Counted from the first letter of the stretch, positions 1-5,430 are shown. The stretch: 10,605 nucleotides of DNA from Candidatus Omnitrophota bacterium (GCA_018813085.1 JAHJCI010000104.1:1-10605); one strand, 5' to 3'. Notes: a model not told the origin generated them from the letters alone. Numbers and translations: made by a program.

Positions 1-76
1 AATGCGTAAGTCTCAAAGCAAAGCAAATCCTAAAATGGTAAGAGAGATTTTGCTCAAAAAATTAAAAAAGGACTAA
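1..76 (+). CDS. gatB: GatB C-terminal end (Asp/Glu-tRNA amidotransferase subunit B), partial
   Basis: Only the last 24 codons, positions 2-73, and the TAA at 74-76 are in the window; the gene starts upstream. The peptide ends KANPKMVREILLKKLKKD, which fits the GatB C-terminal YqeY-like tail as I know it, for example a Bacillus form with QANPPMVNKILLEEIKKR. GatB is the tRNA-binding and kinase subunit of GatCAB, which converts Glu-tRNA(Gln) and Asp-tRNA(Asn) to the amidated forms in the cytoplasm. The call rests on about 20 residues, so it is good but not certain. The ATG at position 2 is most likely an internal Met, not a start. The next gene begins 13-19 nt later, so co-transcription is plausible. 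Confidence 0.72.
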   Translation, partial: MRKSQSKANPKMVREILLKKLKKD

Positions 77-82
77 GGCTCC

Positions 83-98
83 GGGAGGTATGAAAATG
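83..98 (+). promoter_or_regulatory. Ribosome binding site that favours the second ATG of the S41 protease
   Basis: GGGAGG at 83-88 is only 1 nt from the ATG at 90 but 7 nt from the in-frame ATG at 96. Normal Shine-Dalgarno spacing favours 96 as the true start, which removes two residues (Met-Lys) from the N-terminus. Confidence 0.6.
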
Positions 99-1403
99 CG
101 AATTAAAATATTAAAGCCCCTGACTATTATTTTAGTAATAGTCTGTATCGGTATTATCAGCTCAATTGCTACTTCAGAAGAAAATCAATCGCAGGGCAGG
201 GAAGAATTATACCGCAATATCAGCTTATTTTCGGACGGCTTTGCCCTGGTAGAAAATGACTATGTTGACGATGTTGATTCGAAAGATATGGTCTACGGTG
301 CGCTAAAAGGGATGCTTTCTTCGCTGGATCCTCATAGCCAATTCATGGATCCGGATACCTATAATGAGTTAAAGGTGGATACTACGGGTGAATTCGGAGG
401 CCTGGGTATCGAAATCACCATAAAGGACGGTTTGCTGGCAGTGGTTACGCCGCTTGAGGGTACGCCTGCCTGGAGCGCCGGACTGAAATCAGGAGATTAT
501 ATCGTTGGAATTGACTCCGAGTTGACGCGCGACATTACGCTTATGGAGGCGGTGAAGAAATTAAGAGGCAAGCCAAAAACCGAGGTCAAATTAACCGTGC
601 TCAGGGAAGGGGAAGAAAAGCTATTAGAGTTTAAACTTATTCGTGAGATTATTAAAATAAAGGATATAAAAGAATCTCTAATTCTGGGAGATGATATTGG
701 TTATATCCGCCTGGTAGAATTCCGTAAGGATACGCCTCAGGATTTCAGGAAGGCAATAAACCAGCTTAAGAAGCAGGGGATGAGCTCTTTAATCCTTGAC
801 TTGCGCAATAACCCCGGAGGGCTGCTTGATGCTGCGGTAAAGGTAACCGAGGTTTTTCTGGAAAAGGGCAAGCTGATTGTTTCTACGCGCGGCCGCAAGG
901 AAGAACAGAACATGGAGTTCGTCTCTGTAAATAAAAAAGCTGATTTGGATTTACCGATGATTGTTCTAATCAACGCTGGTTCCGCTTCCGGAAGCGAGAT
1001 AGTAGCCGCAGCCCTACAGGATTATAAACGGGCAATTATTCTGGGGAGTAAATCTTTTGGCAAGGGCTCGGTGCAGACGATATTCCCTTTAAGCGACGGC
1101 TCGGCAATCAGGCTGACTACCAGCAAATATTTTAGCCCTAAGGGCCAGGTTATCCACGGCCAGGGGGTTATGCCTGATTTAGTAGTCCAGGAAGGCAAGA
1201 TTCAACTAACTGCCAAAGAAGATACAGGCAAGTCAGCAGAGGAAATTTTCCAGAAGATAGAAAAAGGCGAGGCCGAAGAAAAAATAGCTGAGAAAATTCC
1301 CGAGGAGTATTTATCCGATAACCAGCTGATGCGCGCAATGGACGTATTAAAAGCAATAAAAATCTATAACCCTCCAGATTATTCACGGACAGATAGCGAA
1401 TAA
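90..1403 (+). CDS. C-terminal processing peptidase, S41 family (CtpA/Prc type)
   Basis: A membrane-anchored serine protease acting outside the inner membrane, in the family that trims or degrades envelope proteins from their C-termini. Residues about 5-28 form one hydrophobic segment (signal anchor or uncleaved signal). An N-terminal helical part runs to about 85. A PDZ domain covers about 90-175, with the carboxylate-binding loop GLGIEI at 104-109 and GLKSGDYIVGID at 131-142. The S41 protease core covers about 195-370. The catalytic dyad is visible as Ser300 in GSASGSE and Lys325 in SFGKGSVQ, 25 residues apart as in characterised members, with Gln329 as the third conserved residue. A charged Lys/Glu-rich tail follows. 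The length of 437 aa is usual for CtpA. The start may be the ATG at 96. tsaD follows 3 nt after the stop. The substrate cannot be told from sequence. Confidence 0.93.
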   Translation: MKMRIKILKPLTIILVIVCIGIISSIATSEENQSQGREELYRNISLFSDGFALVENDYVDDVDSKDMVYGALKGMLSSLDPHSQFMDPDTYNELKVDTTGEFGGLGIEITIKDGLLAVVTPLEGTPAWSAGLKSGDYIVGIDSELTRDITLMEAVKKLRGKPKTEVKLTVLREGEEKLLEFKLIREIIKIKDIKESLILGDDIGYIRLVEFRKDTPQDFRKAINQLKKQGMSSLILDLRNNPGGLLDAAVKVTEVFLEKGKLIVSTRGRKEEQNMEFVSVNKKADLDLPMIVLINAGSASGSEIVAAALQDYKRAIILGSKSFGKGSVQTIFPLSDGSAIRLTTSKYFSPKGQVIHGQGVMPDLVVQEGKIQLTAKEDTGKSAEEIFQKIEKGEAEEKIAEKIPEEYLSDNQLMRAMDVLKAIKIYNPPDYSRTDSE

Positions 1404-1406
1404 AAA

Positions 1407-2405
1407 ATGCTTGTGCTCGGAATTGAAACATCCTGCGATGAGACAGCCGTTTCCGTAGTCGGAAACGGCGAGAAGATTTATTCCAGCGTAGTTTCTTCCA
1501 GTATAAATTTTCATAAACGCTATAAAGGCATAGTTCCTGAAATCGCTTCGCGTTTACATATTGAAACTATAAGCGCGGTTTTATCAGATGCTTTAGCGCA
1601 GGCAGGCCTGGGATTAAAGCGTATAGGGTTAATTGCGGTAACCTCAAAGCCGGGGCTGCCCGGGTCTTTGCTCGTTGGTTTATGTTTTGCGCGTGCTTTA
1701 AGTTTTGCAAAAGGCATACCCCTTTTGCCTGTAGACCATCTCAAGGCGCATCTTTACGCTGCTTTTTTTAGCAGGCCTCGACCGCGTTTTCCTTTTATCG
1801 GCCTGGTAGTTTCCGGCGGCCATACCAGTTTATTTTACGTTAAGAAGTTTTCTCAAATTAAACTCTTAGGCTCAACCCAGGATGATGCCTGCGGAGAAGC
1901 TTTTGATAAAGTATCCAGTATGCTGGGATTGGGTTATCCTGGCGGGCCGGCAATTGAGGAGATGGCCAGAAACGGCGAGGCCAAAGCCTTTTCTTTTAAT
2001 TGCAGCAATACACAAGAGCCTTTAAATTTCAGTTTCAGCGGCATCAAAACAGCCCTGCTCTACAAAACGCGGGAAGAAAAGATAGGGGCAAAGAAAAACA
2101 GAGGCGCTAAGATTAGGCAGAAGATTAAAGTGAGCAACCTCTGTGCTTCATTCCAGGAAGCAGTTATAAATGCTTTAGTAAAGAAGTCCCTTTTAGCTTG
2201 CAGATTAAAAAAAACGCCACGCCTGGTTATCGGAGGAGGAGTAGCAGCTAATAATCGGCTAAGGGAAAGGTTTTTTTCTGAGGCAAGGTTAAACGGCATA
2301 GATATATATTTTTCCAGGAAAGAATTTTGTACTGATAATGCGGCAATGGTTGCCGGGATGGGGTACAATTTATATAAAAATTCCCACAAGAACAAGTCCC
2401 TTTAA
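1407..2405 (+). CDS. tsaD: tRNA N6-adenosine threonylcarbamoyltransferase TsaD
   Basis: TsaD (YgjD/Kae1/Qri7 family) transfers the threonylcarbamoyl group from threonylcarbamoyl-AMP to A37 of ANN-decoding tRNAs, working with TsaB and TsaE in the cytoplasm. The N-terminus LGIETSCDETAVSVV (4-18) is the first ATP-binding motif of this ASKHA-fold family. His111 and His115 in VDHLKAHLYA and Asp310 in CTDNAAMVAG are the expected metal ligands. Other family blocks are VVSGGHTS (134-141), GLGYPGGPAIE (174-184), FSFSGIKTAL (208-217) and VIGGGVAANNRLRE (274-287). The length of 332 aa is normal. The Lys/Arg-rich stretch at 221-241 is an ordinary variable loop. The start lies 3 nt after the protease stop with no strong Shine-Dalgarno, which suggests translational coupling. 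Confidence 0.97.
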   Translation: MLVLGIETSCDETAVSVVGNGEKIYSSVVSSSINFHKRYKGIVPEIASRLHIETISAVLSDALAQAGLGLKRIGLIAVTSKPGLPGSLLVGLCFARALSFAKGIPLLPVDHLKAHLYAAFFSRPRPRFPFIGLVVSGGHTSLFYVKKFSQIKLLGSTQDDACGEAFDKVSSMLGLGYPGGPAIEEMARNGEAKAFSFNCSNTQEPLNFSFSGIKTALLYKTREEKIGAKKNRGAKIRQKIKVSNLCASFQEAVINALVKKSLLACRLKKTPRLVIGGGVAANNRLRERFFSEARLNGIDIYFSRKEFCTDNAAMVAGMGYNLYKNSHKNKSL

Positions 2406-2441
2406 AGACATCCTATAATGAGAAAGAAAGCGAGGATGTCT
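2406..2441 (+). promoter_or_regulatory. Perfect 8-bp hairpin between tsaD and the GxxExxY gene
   Basis: AGACATCC (2406-2413) is exactly complementary to GGATGTCT (2434-2441) across a 20-nt loop. The 3' arm overlaps the only Shine-Dalgarno-like stretch (GAGG, 2432-2435) before the start at 2449, so folding could limit translation. The loop holds TATAAT (2414-2419), but I see no matching -35. No T-tract follows, so it is not an ordinary intrinsic terminator. Confidence 0.5.
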
Positions 2442-2478
2442 GATTACAATGATTGAAAAGAAGATTACAGAGATTAAA
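2440..2478 (+). repeat. Left inverted-repeat arm, overlapping the GxxExxY start codon
   Basis: The arm begins CTGATTAC (2440-2447) and ends AGATTACAGAGATTAAA (2462-2478). It contains four GATT units at 2442, 2451, 2463 and 2472. It covers the ATG at 2449 and the first ten codons. The partner arm is at 2837-2873. Confidence 0.6.
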
Positions 2479-2841
2479 AGCAGAGATCCGCTTACTGAGA
2501 AAATAATTGCTTGTGCCTATAAGGTTCATTCTGAATTAGGGCCTGGATTTAACGAGGGCATATACCACAATGCTTTAAAGATGGCCCTAGAAGACCAAGG
2601 ATTAAAATATCAGGCCGAGAAAGGCTTTAATGTTTTATTCCATGGCAAAGACGTCGGTAAGATGAGGTTAGATTTAATCATAGAAGATAAGATTATAGTT
2701 GAAATTAAAGCCCTAACAGGCAATATACCTACTGTATTTGAGTTACAGGTTTTATCTTATTTAAAGGCATCAGGATATAAAATCGGATTATTGATAAACT
2801 TCGCTAACAAAAGTTGTCAGGTAAGGCGATTAATGGTTTAA
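2449..2841 (+). CDS. GxxExxY protein, predicted PD-(D/E)XK nuclease fold
   Basis: A 130-aa protein of the GxxExxY family (NCBIfam TIGR04256; Pfam PDDEXK_3). The signature is exact: Gly33, Glu36 and Tyr39 within GPGFNEGIYHNAL. A nuclease-like acidic centre follows: Asp75 in RLDLII, then Glu85 and Lys87 in VEIKA, with a helix carrying Gln100 and Tyr104 (ELQVLSYL). This is the order expected for a PD-(D/E)XK active site, but activity and target have not been established for the family as far as I know. Residues 1-14 precede the usual family start and are partly encoded by the left repeat arm. The gene differs from its neighbours in having repeats and palindromes at both ends, which suggests an accessory insertion between tsaD and mgtC. 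The Shine-Dalgarno is weak and distant (GAGG, 2432-2435). Confidence 0.9.
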   Translation: MIEKKITEIKSRDPLTEKIIACAYKVHSELGPGFNEGIYHNALKMALEDQGLKYQAEKGFNVLFHGKDVGKMRLDLIIEDKIIVEIKALTGNIPTVFELQVLSYLKASGYKIGLLINFANKSCQVRRLMV

Positions 2842-2845
2842 TCGC
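2826..2845 (+). repeat. Perfect 8-bp palindrome over the GxxExxY stop codon
   Basis: GCGATTAA (2826-2833) and TTAATCGC (2838-2845) are exact inverted copies separated by TGGT. The TAA stop (2839-2841) lies in the 3' arm. No T-tract follows, so a simple Rho-independent terminator is unlikely; it may act as an RNA-stabilising hairpin or a protein site. Confidence 0.6.
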
Positions 2846-2873
2846 TGTAATCTGACTTAATCTCAGTAATCAG
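2837..2873 (+). repeat. Right inverted-repeat arm made of four phased TAATC units
   Basis: This is the inverted partner of 2440-2478. On the + strand TAATC starts at 2839, 2848, 2858 and 2867, so the spacing is 9, 10 and 9 bp, close to one helical turn. The array overlaps the predicted -35 of the mgtC promoter, so a protein bound here could affect mgtC transcription. Confidence 0.6.
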
Positions 2874-2880
2874 GTATAAT
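2852..2880 (+). promoter_or_regulatory. Predicted sigma70 promoter for mgtC
   Basis: A -35 like CTGACT (2852-2857, four of six consensus bases) is 17 bp from a perfect -10 TATAAT (2875-2880). Transcription would begin near 2887, leaving a leader of about 34 nt before the mgtC start. The -35 lies inside the right repeat arm and the -10 lies in the palindrome at 2870-2899. Confidence 0.55.
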
Positions 2881-2909
2881 TTCTACGATTTATACCTGAA
2901 AATTATACC
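2870..2909 (+). promoter_or_regulatory. Overlapping palindromes at the mgtC -10 and leader
   Basis: TCAGGTATAA (2870-2879) is perfectly inverted as TTATACCTGA (2890-2899), spanning the -10 and the likely start site, which looks like a repressor operator. A second perfect 10-bp pair, GGTATAATTT (2873-2882) with AAATTATACC (2900-2909), shares the left arm and ends one base before the Shine-Dalgarno. The two pairings exclude each other. Confidence 0.5.
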
Positions 2910-2920
2910 AGGAGGTAAAT

Positions 2921-3364
2921 ATGGTTGGGCCGATGATTGGGCCGTTAGGTATTATCGGGCGTCTGGTTTTAGCGCTTCTTACCGGAGGAGTAATAGGATT
3001 CGAACGCGAGGTTAAGCGCCGCAGCGCAGGCCTACGTACGCATATTTTAGTTTCTTTAGGCTCGTGTCTTATAATGTTGACATCTTTATATGTTTTTGAT
3101 ATATATAAAGATAGCGGAATAAATATAGATCCTTCCAGGATCGCAGCCGGCGTAATTACCGGTATTGGTTTCCTGGGCGCGGGAACAATAATACGTTCCG
3201 GAGAGGCAGTAAAGGGATTAACCTCAGCCGCTACGTTATGGCTGGTTGCCGGAATAGGGTTGGGGATAGGTTGCGGGTTTTATTTAGCCAGTATTGTCAC
3301 AACGATTCTGGCGATAGCTGTGCTTTTTTTCCTTGGCCGCCTGGAAAAATCATTAGTCAAATAA
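2921..3364 (+). CDS. MgtC/SapB family membrane protein
   Basis: An inner-membrane protein of 147 aa with about four hydrophobic segments, near residues 10-26, 43-60, 73-92 and 105-138. The family signatures are clear: GGVIGFERE (22-30) leading into RRSAGLRTH (33-41), then AAGVITGIGFLGAGTI (75-90) and VKGLTSAATLW (97-107). It covers only the hydrophobic N-terminal domain; the cytosolic ACT-like C-terminal domain of Salmonella MgtC is absent, as in many short bacterial homologs. MgtC is linked to Mg2+ limitation and restraint of the F1Fo ATP synthase in Salmonella, but short homologs are of uncertain function, so transport should not be assumed. It has a strong Shine-Dalgarno (AGGAGGT, 2910-2916), a predicted promoter and palindromes directly upstream, so it probably has its own control. 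Confidence 0.9.
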   Translation: MVGPMIGPLGIIGRLVLALLTGGVIGFEREVKRRSAGLRTHILVSLGSCLIMLTSLYVFDIYKDSGINIDPSRIAAGVITGIGFLGAGTIIRSGEAVKGLTSAATLWLVAGIGLGIGCGFYLASIVTTILAIAVLFFLGRLEKSLVK

Positions 3365-3456
3365 GATTCCGAAACAAGAAAAGCGAAGGCGCCTGAACTG
3401 TATTCATAAGTTATTTTTTGAATATAAAAAGCAGTGGTTGATTAAAGGAGGAGGAA

Positions 3457-3957
3457 ATGGGCTTGAGGAAAAAGATTGAAGAAAAGGTGCTTGATGTAGA
3501 TGCTTCAATGCAAGGCAGCCTAAGTTTCAAAGATCCTGTTAATCTGCGCATTAACGGCAGGTTTGAAGGAAATTTGGAAGTCAAGGGGGTTTTGACTATC
3601 AGTTCGAGCGCTGTAGTAAAAGCAGATATAGTCGGTGATAAAATTATTATCGGCGGGAGAGTAAAAGGTAAGATTATTGCCAGGGAAATGTTGACCTTAT
3701 TGTCTACGGCAATAAGTGAGGGTGAAATATTCCCGGCAAAATTAAGTATTGAGGAAGGTGCAATTTTTGACGGTAAATGCTATATGCTGCATGATTTTCT
3801 TACTGCCGAGGAATTGGCGCGCTATCTGGAGGTAGATTTAAATTCGATTGTCGAGTGGGCCAGTTCAGGAAAAATCCCCGGAACCCGCGAAGGCAACAAC
3901 TGGAAGTTTGAGCGTAAGAATGTCGATGCCTGGATAGCTTCCGGTAAAGTCAAATAA
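3457..3957 (+). CDS. Bactofilin fused to a C-terminal helix-turn-helix (HTH_17/excisionase type)
   Basis: Residues about 17-107 are a bactofilin (polymer-forming cytoskeletal) domain: repeating short beta strands such as LRINGRFEGNLEVKG (30-44), then SSAVVKADIVG and KIIIGGRVKGKI, the pattern of a beta-helix that polymerises without nucleotide. Residues about 113-166 are a MerR/excisionase-like helix-turn-helix: FLTAEELARYLEVD, a turn, WASSGKIPGTREG, then WKFERKNVDAWI. The typical bactofilin C-terminus is a short disordered tail, so the DNA-binding-like module is notable. The Lys/Glu-rich start (RKKIEEK) could contact membrane. The Shine-Dalgarno is strong (AGGAGGAGG, 3446-3454). The next gene carries a second helix-turn-helix of the same type. 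Binding of DNA is inference; such modules can also serve protein contacts. Confidence 0.88.
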   Translation: MGLRKKIEEKVLDVDASMQGSLSFKDPVNLRINGRFEGNLEVKGVLTISSSAVVKADIVGDKIIIGGRVKGKIIAREMLTLLSTAISEGEIFPAKLSIEEGAIFDGKCYMLHDFLTAEELARYLEVDLNSIVEWASSGKIPGTREGNNWKFERKNVDAWIASGKVK

Positions 3958-3980
3958 ATCAGCGCTAATTTAATTATTCC

Positions 3981-4280
3981 ATGAGAGAAGATAAACTTTT
4001 AACGGTAAGAGAAGTGTCTAGGGAACTGGGTATTGCGGAAAAAGAAGTAATCGATTTAGCCGAGCAGGGAAGGATTCAGGCATACAAAATCGGCGGCTTA
4101 TACTTAAGGTTTAAGCCGGAACACATCCAGGAGATAAGGCAGGAGATTTCAAAAACGGTCCGCTCGCAGGAAAAGGTCGGATTTTTTGACCGGCTTCAGG
4201 ATTTTTTTTATTTCAGTGATTTTTATATCCTCTCTATTTTAATAATCATTTTGATGCTGATTCTTGTTTTTAGGGTCTAA
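3981..4280 (+). CDS. Small helix-turn-helix protein with a C-terminal membrane anchor
   Basis: A 99-aa protein I recognise only by domain. Residues 5-52 match the excisionase/MerR-like HTH_17 pattern (LLTVREVSRELGIAEKEV, then GRIQAYKIGGLYLRFK). A charged linker follows (53-72). Residues about 81-98 are a continuous hydrophobic segment ending at the C-terminus, as in a tail-anchored protein with the DNA-binding-like domain in the cytoplasm. The module resembles the C-terminal part of the preceding bactofilin, so the two may be paralogous modules. No good Shine-Dalgarno precedes the ATG, 23 nt after the bactofilin stop; coupling to that gene is likely. The stop codon abuts the larB ATG with no gap. 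Whether it binds DNA is untested. Confidence 0.8.
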   Translation: MREDKLLTVREVSRELGIAEKEVIDLAEQGRIQAYKIGGLYLRFKPEHIQEIRQEISKTVRSQEKVGFFDRLQDFFYFSDFYILSILIIILMLILVFRV

Positions 4281-4964
4281 ATGCGCAAGTGCCTTAGCAG
4301 TAAATCCATTAGAACAGGGGAGTTTGCCGAAGTTGATATAGACAGGTTTAGGCGGCGGGGTTTTCCTGAAGTAATTTATTGCCCCGGAAAAACAAAGGAA
4401 CAAATCAGGAAGATAGCAGCTGTCTTATTAAAAGAAAAACAGCCCCTGTTATTAACCCGCCTTGATAAAAAGGTATTCTCCTATCTGAAGAAGTTTTATT
4501 CCGGCTTAAGGTATAATCCGAGAGGAAGAGTAGCTTATTACAATCCGCAAACGCGCAGTAGTTCTTCCAGGGGAAAGATTTGCCTGGTTTGTGCAGGGAC
4601 TTCGGATTTACCCGTAGCCGAGGAAGCAGCAGCTACCCTGGAAGCCATGGGTGAGCGTATGGTTAAGTTTTACGATGTCGGTGTTGCCGGGGTTCACAGG
4701 GTCCTCGGTAAAGTAAATTTATTAAGGCAATGCAGCGTGGTTATTGTTATTGCCGGGATGGAGGGAGCATTGGCAAGCATCGTCAGCGGCTTGGTTTCCT
4801 GCCCCGTGGTTGCGGTTCCCACAAGCGTCGGTTACGGCGCTAATTTTTCTGGCCTTGCGCCTTTATTAACCATACTTAACAGCTGTTCGCCAGGAATAGC
4901 TGTAGTAAATATTGATAACGGATTCGGCGCAGCTTATTTTGCCAGCCTGATTAACAGGGGATAG
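4281..4964 (+). CDS. larB: Nickel pincer cofactor biosynthesis protein LarB
   Basis: LarB (pyridinium-3,5-biscarboxylic acid mononucleotide synthase) carboxylates the nicotinate ring of nicotinic acid adenine dinucleotide and cleaves off AMP, the first step towards the nickel-pincer nucleotide of lactate racemase-type enzymes. The family blocks are unmistakable: RRRGFPEVIYCPGKTKEQI (24-42), GTSDLPVAEEAA (106-117), YDVGVAGVHR (131-140), VIAGMEGALAS (156-166), VPTSVGYGANFSGLA (179-193), LNSCSPGIAVVNIDNGFGAA (199-218). The C-terminal half has the PurE (AIR carboxylase)-like fold. At 227 aa it is slightly short at the N-terminus. No larA, larC or larE is in the window, so the cofactor's user is not shown. 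The ATG directly follows the previous stop; AGGG at 4272-4275 may be its Shine-Dalgarno. Confidence 0.95.
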   Translation: MRKCLSSKSIRTGEFAEVDIDRFRRRGFPEVIYCPGKTKEQIRKIAAVLLKEKQPLLLTRLDKKVFSYLKKFYSGLRYNPRGRVAYYNPQTRSSSSRGKICLVCAGTSDLPVAEEAAATLEAMGERMVKFYDVGVAGVHRVLGKVNLLRQCSVVIVIAGMEGALASIVSGLVSCPVVAVPTSVGYGANFSGLAPLLTILNSCSPGIAVVNIDNGFGAAYFASLINRG

Positions 4965-4980
4965 CTTTTAGCGTATAGAA

Positions 4981-5430
4981 ATGGGCTATAACAGCAGCAG
5001 TAGTTTAAATGAGGCGGTAAGATTTCACGGGCACCTGGGGCCCTATTTGATATTAGGTATACTTGCAGGCAATACGGCTGTCAGGAAACTTAAATCCGGA
5101 AAATATTTTAATTTATATGTGAAGGTCTGGGGTGCTTATAAAAAACCCAAGTCTTGCCTTATCGACGGATTACAGCTGTCTACGGGCGCAACTTACGGCA
5201 AAGGCAATATCGAGAAATTAAAAGGCAGGAGTATCTGGATAGAGGTAACTAATCTTTCCAACTCTGGAAGGATTAGATTGAGTTTAAAAGAAAGCCTGGT
5301 TGCTGAATTAAAAGCAGCAAACACGCACAGGGCTGCGGAAGTTTTAGCAAAAAAACTGTATAAAATAAAAAATTGTGCTAAAATATTTAAACTGTCGCCA
5401 GTAACAAAAATTAATAATAATAATCCGTAA
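4981..5430 (+). CDS. FmdE-family protein (short form)
   Basis: Residues about 8-105 match the FmdE family (Pfam PF02663), named for a gene beside molybdenum formylmethanofuran dehydrogenase in methanogens and of unsettled function. Landmarks are FHGHLGPYLILG (15-26) with His16 and His18, a Cys59-containing CLIDGLQLSTGA segment (59-70), and TYGKGNI (71-77). Many relatives have Cys in the GCT of this last block; here it is Ala70. The C-terminal zinc-ribbon of longer members is absent. The tail from about 125 is AT-rich and low in complexity (ending INNNNP) and is unlikely to be conserved. A metal- or cofactor-binding role is an inference from the His/Cys pattern. It sits 16 nt after larB and 26 nt before acsC, so it is probably co-transcribed with both. 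Confidence 0.85.
   Translation: MGYNSSSSLNEAVRFHGHLGPYLILGILAGNTAVRKLKSGKYFNLYVKVWGAYKKPKSCLIDGLQLSTGATYGKGNIEKLKGRSIWIEVTNLSNSGRIRLSLKESLVAELKAANTHRAAEVLAKKLYKIKNCAKIFKLSPVTKINNNNP

Larger units (their letters stand above)
2440..2873. mobile_element. Candidate GxxExxY cassette bounded by imperfect inverted repeats
   Basis: The GxxExxY gene is framed by two inverted arms, left 2440-2478 and right 2837-2873, whose outer ends match exactly (CTGATTAC against GTAATCAG) and whose inner 17 nt match at 16 positions. No transposase, integrase or clear target-site duplication is present. Movement is therefore inference; the arms could equally be binding sites or a long-range RNA stem. Confidence 0.35.

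Noticed and set aside
2..76. A 24-codon ORF starting at ATG 2
   Set aside because: It sits at the window edge and matches the end of GatB, so the ATG is most likely internal.
2060..2395. An antisense ORF of 111 codons opposite tsaD
   Set aside because: It overlaps conserved tsaD motifs and shows no domain; it is a shadow of the real gene, as are the other antisense ORFs in the window.
2440..2873. An insertion sequence with transposase
   Set aside because: The only gene between the repeats is a GxxExxY protein; no transposase motif or clear target duplication is seen.
3401..3424. Inverted repeat TATTCA/TGAATA with a T-run before the bactofilin gene
   Set aside because: Six AT-rich pairs around a 12-nt loop with the T-run in the loop; too weak for a terminator or operator.
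5355..5383. Possible extended -10 (TG-C-TAAAAT) near the end of the FmdE-like gene, for acsC
   Set aside because: The -35 region at 17 bp spacing is poor and the AT-rich stretch makes chance matches likely.
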